From Variovorax sp. J2L1-78 (GTDB taxonomy: Bacteria; Pseudomonadota; Gammaproteobacteria; Burkholderiales; Burkholderiaceae_C), in assembly GCF_030317205.1 (NCBI RefSeq), contig NZ_JASZYB010000004.1:620001-684000 (forward strand): 64,000 nucleotides of DNA, in the 5' to 3' direction. Every line of letters begins with the position of its first letter. Positions within the stretch are counted from its first letter, which is position 1. Made by a program: the position numbers and the translations under genes. The notes below the pieces were generated by a model that saw nothing but the letters and a program-made list of their open reading frames with translations, did not search any database and was not told the origin of the DNA. Below, piece by piece: positions 25,632-36,076 of this stretch.

Positions 25632-26552
25632 CTAGCGCCCTGTTCGTGTAAAGACAAAAATTCCGGCGATCACCAGCACCGTGCCGGCCGCGGTCCACGC
25701 GGTGAACGGTTCGCCAAGGATCACCACACCCATCAGGATGGTCGACATCGGCCCGACCATGCCGGTCTGCGCGGCCATGGGCGCACCGATGCGTTCGATC
25801 GCCATCATGACCGAGAGCACCGGCACCGCGGTGCAGAGGGTCGCATTGAGCACCGATAGCCAGATGACCTGCGGCGCCAGCTCGAGCAGCCCGCTCACCG
25901 GCCGCAACACCAGAAATTGCGCGATGCACAGCAGGCACGCCACGCTGGTGGCCAGGCCGACCAGGCGCAGCGAGCCCAGGCGCTTGACGAACTCGCCGCT
26001 CGCGACCAGGTAGACCGCATAGCTCACCGCGCTCAGGAACACCAGCAGCGTGCCCCACGCGGCCGCGGCGGTCTGCCCCACTTGAACCTCGTGCCCGAAC
26101 ACCAGGAACACGCCAGCGTAGCTGATGGCCATGCCGAGCATCTGCCAGCGCGTGATGCGGCGGCGGTAGACGATCCAGCCGAACAGCAGCACCAGCGTCG
26201 GGTTGAGGTACAGGATGAGCCGCTCCAGGCTGGCCGTGATGTACGCCAGCCCCGCGAAGTCGAGAAAGCTCGCGAGGTAATAGCCCGAGAAGCCCAGGCC
26301 CAGCACGCCGAGCCAGTCGCGCCGCGTCAGCGGCGGCTTGCCGCGCCCGGCCCACCACGCCATGGCCACGAAGAGCGGCAGCGCGAACAGCATGCGCAGC
26401 ATGATGAGCGTGACCGCGTCGACACCGTAGCGGTAGGCCAGCTTGACGATGATCGCCTTGCCGCTGAAGGCGATGGCGCCGAAGGTGGCCAGGGCCAGGC
26501 CAGCAGCGAGCGGCTTCTGCGCCGGTGATGGATGAACGATCGATGAGGTCAC
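25632..26552 (-). CDS. EamA/DMT-family transporter
   Basis: 306 residues from the GTG at 26552, with ten membrane segments in two EamA repeats (about 15-145 and 160-300). The open frame reaches back to an ATG at 26630, but that extension is encoded by the dispersed repeat at 26563-26643, so the later GTG start is preferred. Located upstream of the SDR gene in the same operon. Substrate unknown. Confidence 0.83.
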   Translation of the reverse strand: MTSSIVHPSPAQKPLAAGLALATFGAIAFSGKAIIVKLAYRYGVDAVTLIMLRMLFALPLFVAMAWWAGRGKPPLTRRDWLGVLGLGFSGYYLASFLDFAGLAYITASLERLILYLNPTLVLLFGWIVYRRRITRWQMLGMAISYAGVFLVFGHEVQVGQTAAAAWGTLLVFLSAVSYAVYLVASGEFVKRLGSLRLVGLATSVACLLCIAQFLVLRPVSGLLELAPQVIWLSVLNATLCTAVPVLSVMMAIERIGAPMAAQTGMVGPMSTILMGVVILGEPFTAWTAAGTVLVIAGIFVFTRTGR

Positions 26553-26562
26553 GTAGGTCTGT

Positions 26563-26643
26563 TTCAGGGATACCGCGGAACCGGCTTTGCCGGGCCGCCG
26601 GTATCGCCCCTTGAGGGGAAGCGGCGACACGAAGTGCGCCGCA
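26563..26643 (-). repeat. dispersed intergenic repeat, copy 1
   Basis: Read on the minus strand, this stretch is closely similar to the plus-strand stretch 39073-39173. Both share the blocks GCGCACT(T/G)CGTG, CCCCTC, CGGCCCGGC(A/G)AAGCCGG and TTCCGCGGT, with small gaps. It lies between the gamma-glutamyltransferase and EamA genes. Confidence 0.75.
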
Positions 26644-26654
26644 TCGGGGTGGGT

Positions 26655-28268
26655 CTAATACCCCGCAGCTTGGCCGTCGCGGCGCGGGTCGCTGGCGGCG
26701 ATGTAGCCCTCGGCGGCCGGGTCGCCAGCGCGCCAGATGAACTGGCCGGCGCCGAAGTCCTGGTACGAATCCTCGATCACGTCGACCTGATGGCCCAGTG
26801 CCTGCAGCCCCTGCACCGTTGTCGGGTCCATGCTGCCTTCGGCATTGATCTCCAGCCCCTTGTTGAAGCGCCAGCGGGGCGCGTCGCAGGCGGCCTGCGG
26901 GTTCTGGCCGTGGTCGAGCATGCGCACCAGCGTCTGCATGTGGCCCTGCGGCTGCATGTTGCCGCCCATCACGCCGAAGCTCATCACCGGCTGGCCGTCC
27001 TTCGTGAGGAAGGCCGGGATGATGGTGTGGAAGGGCCGCTTGCCCGGTGCCACCACGTTCGGGCTGTCGGCGTTCAGGCTGAAGCCGTGTCCGCGGTTCT
27101 GCAGGCTGATGCCGAAGCTCGGCTCCACGCAGCCCGAGCCGAAGCCCATGAAATTGCTCTGGATGAAGCTCACCATCATGCCGCTCTCGTCGGCGGCCGT
27201 GAGGTAGATGGTGCCGCCCTTGATGGGGTTGCCCGCCTTGAAATCCTGCGCCTTCTTCATGTCGATGAGTTTGGCACGCGATGCGAGGTAGCCGGCATCG
27301 AGCATCTGCAGGGGGGTCACCGTCATCGACGACGGCTCCGACACGTAGCGGTAGGTGTCGGCGAAGGCCAGCTTCATGGCCTCGATCTGCACATGCTGGA
27401 ACGCGACGCTGTCGACCGCCATGCCCGCCATGTCGAAGTGCTGCAGGATGCCCAACGCGATCTGCGCCGCGATGCCCTGGCCGTTGGGCGGAATCTCGTG
27501 CAGCGTGTGGCCGCGGTAGTCCTGCGCGGTCGGCGTGACCCACTCGGGCTTCCAGTTGGCGAGGTCGCGCACCTTGAGCTTGCCGCCGTTGGCGTCGGAG
27601 AAGGCCTCCAGCGCCTCGGCGATCTCGCCGTTGTAGAAGGCCTGGCCACGCGTGGCGGCGATGGCCTTGAGCGCCCGTGCCGCCGCCGGGAAGCGGAACA
27701 GCTCGCCGACGTTCGGCGCGCGGCCCCAGGGCAGGAAGCTCTCCGCAAAGCCGGGCTGGCCCTGCAGGATCGGTGTCGCGGCGGCCCACTTCTGCTGAAC
27801 CACCGGCGGCACCAGGTAGCCGCGCTCGGCGATCTCGATGGCCGGCGCCATCAACGCCTCGAAGGGCAGCTTGCCGAAGCGCTCCGACAGCGCCATCCAG
27901 CCGCCGACGGCACCGGGCACCGTCACCGAGTCCATGCCGCGCTGCGGCGGCGTGGTAGCGCCGTCGCCGTGCTTGCGGCGGAAGTAGTCGGGCGTCCAGG
28001 CCTGCGGCGCGCAGCCCGAGGCATTGAGGCCGTGCAGTTCCTTGCCGTCCCACAGGATGCAGAAGGCGTCGCTGCCCAGGCCGTTGCTCACCGGCTCGAC
28101 CAGCGTCATCACCGCGGCCGTGGCCACGGCCGCATCGACCGCATTGCCGCCCTGTTGCAGGATGCGCACGCCGGCCTGCGCGGCGAGCGGGTGCGAGGTC
28201 GAGACGACGTTGCGCGCAAAGACGGGAATGCGGGTGGAACGGTAGGGGTTGGCGTAGTCGAAATTCAT
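26655..28268 (-). CDS. ggt: gamma-glutamyltransferase family protein
   Basis: 537 residues of the Ntn-hydrolase GGT family. The expected autoprocessing threonine is T353 in KGGTIYLTAADESG, which would become the N-terminus of the small subunit. The glycine-rich region with FGVMGGNMQPQGH (about 425-440) binds the gamma-glutamyl group. There is no signal peptide, so it looks like the cytoplasmic YwrD-like branch rather than periplasmic E. coli GGT. It follows a Bug-type receptor gene by 12 bases, hence one operon. Substrates could be glutathione conjugates or other gamma-glutamyl compounds. Confidence 0.88.
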   Translation of the reverse strand: MNFDYANPYRSTRIPVFARNVVSTSHPLAAQAGVRILQQGGNAVDAAVATAAVMTLVEPVSNGLGSDAFCILWDGKELHGLNASGCAPQAWTPDYFRRKHGDGATTPPQRGMDSVTVPGAVGGWMALSERFGKLPFEALMAPAIEIAERGYLVPPVVQQKWAAATPILQGQPGFAESFLPWGRAPNVGELFRFPAAARALKAIAATRGQAFYNGEIAEALEAFSDANGGKLKVRDLANWKPEWVTPTAQDYRGHTLHEIPPNGQGIAAQIALGILQHFDMAGMAVDSVAFQHVQIEAMKLAFADTYRYVSEPSSMTVTPLQMLDAGYLASRAKLIDMKKAQDFKAGNPIKGGTIYLTAADESGMMVSFIQSNFMGFGSGCVEPSFGISLQNRGHGFSLNADSPNVVAPGKRPFHTIIPAFLTKDGQPVMSFGVMGGNMQPQGHMQTLVRMLDHGQNPQAACDAPRWRFNKGLEINAEGSMDPTTVQGLQALGHQVDVIEDSYQDFGAGQFIWRAGDPAAEGYIAASDPRRDGQAAGY

Positions 28269-28280
28269 GAGAGAGCCTTC

Positions 28281-29255
28281 TTATTCATTGACGATCTTGC
28301 GGTCGATGACGATCTTCTTCCACTTGGCCGCATCCTCGGCCACCATCTTCGCGAGCTGCTGCGGCGTGCTGCCGACCGGCTCGATGCCCAGGCGCGCGAG
28401 CTTGTCCTTGACCTCCGGGTCGGCCAGCGCCTGGTTGGCCGCGGTGTTGATGCGCGCGACGATGTCGGCGGGCAGCCCCTTCGGACCGTACAGGCCGAAC
28501 CAAGTGCTCGATTCGAAGCCCGGCAAGGTGTCGGCGATCGGTGGAAGCTCCGGCGCGAGCGGGCTGCGCTTGAGCGAGGTCACGCCGAGCGCGCGCAGAC
28601 GGCCGTCGCGCACATGCGGCATGCCGGTGGGCAGCGAATCGAACATCACGTCGAGGTTGCCCGCGATCAGGTCCGGAATGGCCAACGCGGTGCCCTTGTA
28701 CGGGATGTGCGTGACGAACACGCCGGCCTGCGACTTGAAGAGCTCCGCCGTGAGCTGGACGATGGTGCCGTTGCCGCTCGACGCGTAGTTGAGCTTGCCG
28801 GGGTTCTTCCTGGCGTAGTCGATCCAGTCGCGCACCGTCTTGGCAGGCGAGTTGTTCGGCACCAGCATGATGCTGGGCGCATTGCCGACGTGGTCGATCG
28901 GCGTGAAGTCGCGCACCGTGTCGTACGGCAGGCGGGCGTTCAGCGCCGGTCCGATCGAATGCGTGCTGGTGGTCGCCAGCAGCAGCGTGTAGCCGTCGGC
29001 GGGGGCCTTGGCCGCCAGGTCCGAGCCGATGCCGCCGCCTGCACCGGGCTTGTTGTCGACGACCACCGAGTTGCCGAGCTTCTCGCCCATCTTCTGCGAC
29101 AGCGTGCGCGCGAACAGGTCGGTCGCACCACCCGCGGGGAAAGGCACGACCAGGCGTATCGGCTTGTTCGGGTAACCCGGCTGCGCGAAGCTGGCGGCCG
29201 ATGCAGCGATAAAGATCGCGAGCGCCATGCCTTGGAGAAATCGAGTGCGATTCAT
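28281..29255 (-). CDS. Bug-family tripartite tricarboxylate transporter receptor
   Basis: 324 residues, signal peptide at 1-24 (cleavage after SFA), then the Bug/TctC core: YPNKPIRLVVPFPAGGATDLFAR near 28-50 and VVVDNKPGAGGGIGSDLAAKAPADGYTLL near 65-93. It binds an organic acid in the periplasm for a TctAB-type permease. No tctAB lies in this operon; the nearest pair is at 30357-32367. ATG 29255 gives the signal peptide, while the longer upstream frame does not. A divergent LysR gene starts at 29353. Confidence 0.9.
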   Translation of the reverse strand: MNRTRFLQGMALAIFIAASAASFAQPGYPNKPIRLVVPFPAGGATDLFARTLSQKMGEKLGNSVVVDNKPGAGGGIGSDLAAKAPADGYTLLLATTSTHSIGPALNARLPYDTVRDFTPIDHVGNAPSIMLVPNNSPAKTVRDWIDYARKNPGKLNYASSGNGTIVQLTAELFKSQAGVFVTHIPYKGTALAIPDLIAGNLDVMFDSLPTGMPHVRDGRLRALGVTSLKRSPLAPELPPIADTLPGFESSTWFGLYGPKGLPADIVARINTAANQALADPEVKDKLARLGIEPVGSTPQQLAKMVAEDAAKWKKIVIDRKIVNE

Positions 29256-29319
29256 GGGTTGGATTCTGGACGGGATGGAGAAGCCCAGCATGCTATGCAC
29301 CGCAACACCATGCACACAG

Positions 29320-29333
29320 ATAATCCTGCTTAT
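29320..29333. promoter_or_regulatory. short dyad in the Bug/LysR divergent region
   Basis: ATAA (29320-29323) and TTAT (29330-29333) form a small A+T-rich dyad in the 97-base gap between the Bug and LysR genes. It is a candidate for the LysR site or promoter core; the arms are short. Confidence 0.3.
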
Positions 29334-29352
29334 TCAACTATGAACATTCTTT

Positions 29353-30261
29353 ATGGCAAAGCAGGGCCTCGAGGTCGTTTCGCTGCAGCAGCTGCGCGCG
29401 CTCGCCGCCATCGCGGAGACCGGCAGCTTCACCCTGGCCGCCGAGGCTCTGCAACTGACGCAACCAGCCATCAGCCATCTGGTGCGCCGCATGGAGGAAG
29501 AACTCGGGCAGGCGCTGGTGGTCCGGGGCCGACGCATCCGGTTGACCGATGCGGGCCAGATGATGGCCGACACGGCCCAGCGCGCGCTGCGGCTGGTCGA
29601 TGAGTCGGTCGGGGTCTGCCGCTCGCAGTCGCAACTCAGCGAGGGGCGCGTGGTGCTGGCCGTGGGTCACCTGACGGCCGGCACGCTGATGCCGCCGGTG
29701 CTAGGGCGCTTCTCGCAGGCGCATCCCCAACTCACCGCCACGCTGCTGGACAGCACGGCCGAACAGATGATGTCGCGCATCCTGTCGCGCGAGGCCGACC
29801 TCGGCTTCGGCTCCGACATCGGACAGAAGCATTCCGGACTCGCGACCGAACCCCTGTTCAGCGCAGCGATGGCGCTTTTCATGCGCGACGACCATCCGCT
29901 CGCCCGGCACGCCGAGATCGAGGGCCACGCGCTCGACGGGCTTCCGTTCATCCACGTCAACCCCGACGCCAACGTCTGGCGCGCCATCAGCCGCCAACTC
30001 GCGAGCGCGGCCAACGTCTATCCAACGGTCGTGCACCACGTGTCGATGCTCACGACCGCCTTCGGACTGGTGCAAGCCGGCGCCGGTGTCGCGTTGCTGC
30101 CGCACTATGTCGACGTGCTGATGCCGGCCCGGCTGCGCGCGGTGCGCATCGTGCGCCCCGCACTGGAATTTCCGGTCGTGGCGATCCGGCTGGCCAAGCA
30201 CCCGCTGAGTCCCGCGGCGATGGCCTTTCTTGCGATGGCGCGCCAGCACATGAAGATCTGA
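29353..30261 (+). CDS. LysR-family transcriptional regulator
   Basis: 302 residues. Helix-turn-helix at about 10-65 (LRALAAIAETGSFTLAAEALQLTQPAISHLV) and a LysR substrate domain at about 95-295. It is divergent from the Bug-ggt operon and so probably controls it. It also lies next to the convergent tctBA operon. Confidence 0.93.
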   Translation: MAKQGLEVVSLQQLRALAAIAETGSFTLAAEALQLTQPAISHLVRRMEEELGQALVVRGRRIRLTDAGQMMADTAQRALRLVDESVGVCRSQSQLSEGRVVLAVGHLTAGTLMPPVLGRFSQAHPQLTATLLDSTAEQMMSRILSREADLGFGSDIGQKHSGLATEPLFSAAMALFMRDDHPLARHAEIEGHALDGLPFIHVNPDANVWRAISRQLASAANVYPTVVHHVSMLTTAFGLVQAGAGVALLPHYVDVLMPARLRAVRIVRPALEFPVVAIRLAKHPLSPAAMAFLAMARQHMKI

Positions 30262-30290
30262 TGCGCGGCACGCTCGCTTGCGCCGGCCGA

Positions 30291-30327
30291 AAAACAAAAG
30301 CCCCGTAGGCCGAGGCGCACGGGGCTT
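30291..30327 (-). terminator. rho-independent terminator of tctBA
   Basis: 9-bp stem AAGCCCCGT (30298-30306) / ACGGGGCTT (30319-30327). On the minus strand it is followed by TTGTTTTT (30298 down to 30291), placed 30 bases after the tctA stop. Confidence 0.82.
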
Positions 30328-30356
30328 GGGAGCGGCGCGCGAGGCGCAGGCGACGT

Positions 30357-31868
30357 TCAGTCCTCGACGAAGGCTTCCTCGCGCTTGGACTTGACCGAGG
30401 GCAGCAGCACGATCACCAGCAGCAGCACCGCCGCCGCCAGCAGGCCGGCCGAGATCGGCCGCGTGATGAACACGCTCCAGTCGCCACGCGACAGCAGCAG
30501 CGCCCGGCGCAGGTTCTCTTCCATCATCGGCCCGAGAATCAGCCCCAGCAAGAGCGGTGCGGGTTCGCAGCCGAGCTTGATGAAGGTGTAGCCCACCACA
30601 CCGAAGATGGCAACCATCCAGATGTCGAACACGTTGTTGTTCGTCGAGTACACGCCGATCGCACAGAACAGCACGATGGCCGGGAACAGCCAGCGGTACG
30701 GGATCGACAGCAGCTTGATCCAGATGCCGATGAGCGGCAGGTTCAGCACGATCAGCATCGCGTTGCCGATCCACATCGAGGCGATCAGGCCCCAGAACAG
30801 TTCCGGGTTGCTGGTCATCACCTGCGGGCCAGGCTGGATGTTGTGGATGGTCATCGCGCCCACCATCAGCGCCATCACCGGGTTCGGCGGAATGCCGAGC
30901 GTCAGCAGCGGGATGAAGGAGGTCTGCGCACCGGCGTTGTTGGCGGCCTCGGGGCCGGCCACGCCGCGGATGTTGCCCTTGCCGAACGGCACTTCGCCGG
31001 CCTTGAGCTTCATCTTCTTCTCGAGCGTGTAGGCCGCAAAGGCCGACAGCAACGCGCCACCGCCGGGCAGGATGCCCAGGGAGGAACCGAGCGCCGTGCC
31101 GCGCAGCACGGCCGGCAGCATGTTCTTGAAGTCGTCCTTCGTGGGCCACAGGCCGTGCACCTTGGCGGTGAAGACCTGGCGTTCCTCTTCGGGACGCGAC
31201 AGGTTGGCGATGATTTCGCCGTAACCGAACACACCCATGGCGATCACGATGAAGCCGATGCCGTCGGTCAGTTCCGGGATGTCGAAGCTGAAGCGTGCGA
31301 CGCCCGAGTTCACGTCGGTGCCGACCAGGCCGATGAGCAGGCCCAGCACGATCATCGCGATGGCCTTGAGCAGCGAGCCCGAGGCCAGCACCACGGCACC
31401 GATCAGGCCCAGGATCATCAGCGAGAAGTATTCGGCCGGGCCGAACTTGAAGGCCAGCTCCGTCAGCGGCGGCGCGAAGGCGGCCAGGATCAGCGTGCCG
31501 ACGCAACCGGCGAAGAAGGAGCCCAGGCCAGCGGCAGCGAGTGCGGGGCCCGCCCTCCCCTGCTTGGCCATCTGGTGCCCGTCGATCACGGTCACCACCG
31601 AGGACGACTCCCCGGGCAGGTTCACCAGGATGGCGGTGGTGGAACCGCCGTACTGCGAGCCGTAGTAGATGCCGGCCAGCATGATGAGCGCGGCCACCGG
31701 CGGCAGCGCGTAGGTCGCGGGCAGCAGCATCGCGATGGTCGCGACCGGGCCGATGCCGGGGAGCACGCCGATCAGCGTGCCCAGCAGGCAGCCGACGAAG
31801 CAATAGATCAGGTTCTGCAGCGTGAACGCCGCGGTGAAGCCGATGGAGAGGTTGTTGATCAGGTCCAT
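30357..31868 (-). CDS. tctA: tripartite tricarboxylate transporter large permease
   Basis: 503 residues with about twelve membrane segments; the typical TctA length. Family motifs include GVLPGIGPVATIAMLLPATY (about 31-50), IYYGSQYGGSTTAILVNLPGE (about 64-84) and a repeat-related SLGILPGGGALLSAFAAY (about 275-292). It forms the channel of a secondary transporter for citrate-like acids, fed by a Bug receptor. ATG 31868 starts MDLINN; the longer frame is a shadow of tctB. tctB lies 10 bases upstream. No receptor gene is in the operon. Confidence 0.95.
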   Translation of the reverse strand: MDLINNLSIGFTAAFTLQNLIYCFVGCLLGTLIGVLPGIGPVATIAMLLPATYALPPVAALIMLAGIYYGSQYGGSTTAILVNLPGESSSVVTVIDGHQMAKQGRAGPALAAAGLGSFFAGCVGTLILAAFAPPLTELAFKFGPAEYFSLMILGLIGAVVLASGSLLKAIAMIVLGLLIGLVGTDVNSGVARFSFDIPELTDGIGFIVIAMGVFGYGEIIANLSRPEEERQVFTAKVHGLWPTKDDFKNMLPAVLRGTALGSSLGILPGGGALLSAFAAYTLEKKMKLKAGEVPFGKGNIRGVAGPEAANNAGAQTSFIPLLTLGIPPNPVMALMVGAMTIHNIQPGPQVMTSNPELFWGLIASMWIGNAMLIVLNLPLIGIWIKLLSIPYRWLFPAIVLFCAIGVYSTNNNVFDIWMVAIFGVVGYTFIKLGCEPAPLLLGLILGPMMEENLRRALLLSRGDWSVFITRPISAGLLAAAVLLLVIVLLPSVKSKREEAFVED

Positions 31869-31878
31869 GGTGTGTGTC

Positions 31879-32367
31879 TCAGCCCGAAATGAAGGTGGGC
31901 CAAACCTGGAACTGCAGCTTGAGCGCCACCACGAAGGCGAGGTAGCTGCCGATCGCGAGGATCGTGGCAAGGATCAGACTGGCCTTGAAGCTGTACTGCT
32001 CCCCGGCCAGGCCGGCGATGAGCACCAGCGCGTAGATCGCGGCGATCAGGCCCATGGCGGGCAGCCCCCATGCCACGACGCCGCCGAGCAGCACGCCGAA
32101 GATCAGGTTGGCGCCGATGATGAAGCCCAGCGGCCGCCACGCGATCTTGCCGATCGGGTCGCCGTCGACCGTCTCGATGGTCAGGGCGCTGAAGATCACG
32201 ACGAGACCCAGCACGGCCAGCACGATGCCCAGCATCATCGGGAAATAGCCCGGGCCCATGCGCGCGCCGTTGCCCACGTTGTAGGTTGTCGCACCCCATG
32301 CGAAGGCGATCCCGACGAGGGTGAACATCAACCCCGCAAAGAAGTCCTTCTGACTTTTGATTTTCAC
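31879..32367 (-). CDS. tctB: tripartite tricarboxylate transporter small subunit
   Basis: 162 residues from GTG 32367, which follows GAGGAG by 7 bases; the ATG at 32415 lacks such a site. Four hydrophobic segments (about 8-28, 40-60, 78-115, 120-155), the fold of the TctB family. It is the small membrane partner of TctA. Confidence 0.88.
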   Translation of the reverse strand: MKIKSQKDFFAGLMFTLVGIAFAWGATTYNVGNGARMGPGYFPMMLGIVLAVLGLVVIFSALTIETVDGDPIGKIAWRPLGFIIGANLIFGVLLGGVVAWGLPAMGLIAAIYALVLIAGLAGEQYSFKASLILATILAIGSYLAFVVALKLQFQVWPTFISG

Positions 32368-32430
32368 GAACAATCTCCTCGAAAAAATTCGAACGGCCGA
32401 TTGTGTGGTCAGCATCCCGTCAGGATCGAT

Positions 32431-32451
32431 GTGGATTCCACCTAGCGTGGA
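32431..32451. promoter_or_regulatory. triple half-site upstream of tctB
   Basis: GTGGA-T-TCCAC (32431-32441) is a perfect 11-base dyad, followed after 5 bases by another GTGGA (32447-32451), so that TCCAC-CTAGC-GTGGA is a second dyad. It lies about 65-85 bases before the tctB start in the otherwise empty 105-base gap. A regulator site is likely but unassigned. Confidence 0.45.
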
Positions 32452-32472
32452 GTTAGGGTTACCCCCAAACGC

Positions 32473-34253
<1,781 letters not shown>

Positions 34254-34257
<4 letters not shown>

Positions 34258-35006
34258 GACATGGGTTTGAAGACGCGCAGCCATTTCGGCGCGGGCAGAC
34301 CCCAGCGAGTCTGGATGGTCTGCGCCCGCTCGGCAAGTGCATCGCGCTTGGGCCGGGTCGGCGTGCGCTGCGCCAGCACCACGGTGTTGCCTTCGCGCGT
34401 CGGCTTGAAGGCCCAGACGGCCTCGGTGCCGAAGGCGGCGGCGATCTTCTCGAGGCTGCGTTCGTAGCTCGACGACCGGCCGAAGAGGTTGACCGTCATG
34501 CAGCCGTCCTCGGTCAAGAGGCCACGGCAGTCGGCATAGAAGCCTTCGCTGTCGAGCACGGGCGCGGCGGCCTCGTGGTCGTACAGGTCGACCTGCAGCG
34601 CATCGACCGTGCCCTGCCACTCGGCCTTGCGAATCTCGGTGCCGGCATCTGCCAGCACCACGCGCAGTTTGGCGTCGTCGGCCGGCAGCTTGAACCAGCC
34701 GCGGCAGGCCGCGACCACTTGGGGGTTGAGTTCGACCGCCGTGGTGCGCATGCGCAATTGCTTGCGGCTGAACTTGGTGAGCGTGGCCGCGCCCAGGCCC
34801 AGTTGCATCGCATGGCGGTTCATCACGCTGGATGGCTCCACGAAGAGCAGCCAGGCCATCATGCGTTGCACGTATTCCAGTTCGATCTCGAAGGGCGCGT
34901 CGAGCTTCATCGAGCCCTGCACCCATTCCGTGCCGAGGTGCAGGTAGCGGATGTCGCCCCAGTCGGAGAAGTTGACCTCGGGCAGGGCCGGTGTGCGCGC
35001 CGCCAT
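34254..35006 (-). CDS. spermidine/spermine synthase-like protein
   Basis: 250 residues with a Rossmann methyltransferase-like fold of the polyamine aminopropyltransferase family: MQLGLGAATLTKFSRKQL at the nucleotide loop (about 67-84), ELNPQVVAACRGWF (about 91-104) and DALQVDLYDHEAAAP (about 136-150). In true SpeE enzymes the last stretch carries the catalytic Asp in a DxxDP-like motif; here it is DLYDHEA, so polyamine synthase activity is uncertain. It lies between a DNA glycosylase gene and the GspE-like gene, overlapping the ATPase start by 4 bases. Confidence 0.78.
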
Positions 35007-35521
35007 CACGCGACCAGCCCATGCTGTGCGAACACGTGGTGCCAGGCCTCGCACTTGCGCTCGAAGGACATGGCCGCGTGCGCGGGGCTGGTCGACGGCA
35101 GCTTGTAGGCCGGCAGCACGCCGTGGCCGCTCTCGCGCAGGGCATCGATCACCCTCGGCGCATGGCGGAAGCTCTCGGCGCCGTTGTGCGCGATGGCGGC
35201 GAGCCGCGGCACATCGAGGTGCGCGAAGTCGTTGAGCGCCGCGTCGCGGATCGACGTGTCGAGGCTGCCCTCGCGCTGGCAACTGCCATAGACGTCCCAC
35301 AGGCCGAGGCCATGTTGCGTCAACCAGCCGGCGCGTTCGGCGGATGCGGTGCCCGGAGGCAGGGGATGGGCGGGCCAGAGGGCTTGCAAGATCTTCCAGA
35401 AGTGGTTCTGCGGGTGGGCATAGTAGCGCCCCTCCGCCAGCGAGCGCGCGCTCGGGAAGCTGCCCAGCACCAGCACCACGGTGTCTGGCGAGACCACGGG
35501 CGCCAGGCCCTCGAGCGACAC
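35006..35521 (-). CDS. DNA-deoxyinosine glycosylase (uracil-DNA glycosylase superfamily)
   Basis: 171 residues from GTG 35521. Motifs of the hypoxanthine-DNA glycosylase branch: VLVLGSFPSARSLAEGRYYAHPQN (about 15-38, the UDG motif 1 region) and a C-terminal LPSTSPAHA (about 142-150, motif 2). It removes deaminated bases, starting base-excision repair. The open frame continues upstream, but its residues there are encoded by a terminator hairpin (35542-35563), so the start must lie after it. GTG 35521 fits the family length, though no clear ribosome-binding site is seen. The coding end abuts the next gene's start. Confidence 0.8.
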   Translation of the reverse strand: MSLEGLAPVVSPDTVVLVLGSFPSARSLAEGRYYAHPQNHFWKILQALWPAHPLPPGTASAERAGWLTQHGLGLWDVYGSCQREGSLDTSIRDAALNDFAHLDVPRLAAIAHNGAESFRHAPRVIDALRESGHGVLPAYKLPSTSPAHAAMSFERKCEAWHHVFAQHGLVA

Positions 35522-35541
35522 GGCATCGGACGGCGAACGAG

Positions 35542-35563
35542 AAAAAACCCGCCGCGGCGGGTT
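35542..35563 (-). terminator. rho-independent terminator of the Lys/Ala-rich exported protein gene
   Basis: AACCCGCC-GC-GGCGGGTT (35546-35563) hairpin with an A-run at 35542-35547 on the plus strand, which is a T-run on the minus strand. Confidence 0.82.
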
Positions 35564-35600
35564 CTTCGAGGGTGCGTCCCGGTCGATGCCGGTCGCAGGG

Positions 35601-35951
35601 TCAGGGCTTCTTGGCGGCTTCATTCTCGGCGGTGCCGGGGATCTTCTCACCGATCTTGTGGCCGGCGCTGCGCATGCCGTCCGCCGTCTTGTGGCCGACG
35701 CTGGCGACCGCGCCGCCCGCCTTCTTCGCACCGCTGGCCGTGGCGTGACCGGCCTTCTTGGCGGTGCGCTTGGTGGCGTGGTAGGCCTTCTTGGTGCCGG
35801 TCTTGACCTTCTCGGTCACGGTGGGTGCCGGTGCGGTGGCAGGGGCCACGGCCGGTGCCGGTGCCGGCGTTTGCGCGGCGGCAGAGAAGCCGATCGAAGC
35901 GATGCCCAGTGCGAGCACGGCAGGGATGGAACGGAAGAGAGACGAGGTCAT
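35601..35951 (-). CDS. exported Lys/Ala-rich repeat protein
   Basis: 116 residues. Signal peptide 1-26 (cleavage after AAAQ or SAAA). Then an Ala/Pro tract (about 28-46), followed by a basic, low-complexity helix-forming segment rich in K, A, G and H (KKAYHATKRTAKKAGHATASGAKKAGG and so on, about 50-110). It resembles histone H1-like or LEA-like repeats, yet the signal peptide places it outside the cytoplasm. AAGGAG precedes the ATG at 35951 and a terminator follows, so it is a single-gene unit. Function unknown. Confidence 0.75.
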   Translation of the reverse strand: MTSSLFRSIPAVLALGIASIGFSAAAQTPAPAPAVAPATAPAPTVTEKVKTGTKKAYHATKRTAKKAGHATASGAKKAGGAVASVGHKTADGMRSAGHKIGEKIPGTAENEAAKKP

Positions 35952-36076
35952 GGAAAGCTCCTTGTTGCGTTGTAGTTACGGCCATGCCGCACTGATCGGA
36001 CAACGGGCGACGCGAAGAGGCGGATGACAGCCCGCACGCGAACGTCACTGATTTTTTTCAACGACGGCATGTCGAC

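Noticed and set aside
26634..29603. A 989-codon plus-strand open frame
   Set aside because: It is antisense to ggt and the Bug gene and enters the LysR gene out of frame.
35522..35731. N-terminal extension of the DNA glycosylase
   Set aside because: The residues are encoded by a terminator hairpin and by the 3' end of the neighbouring gene in another frame.
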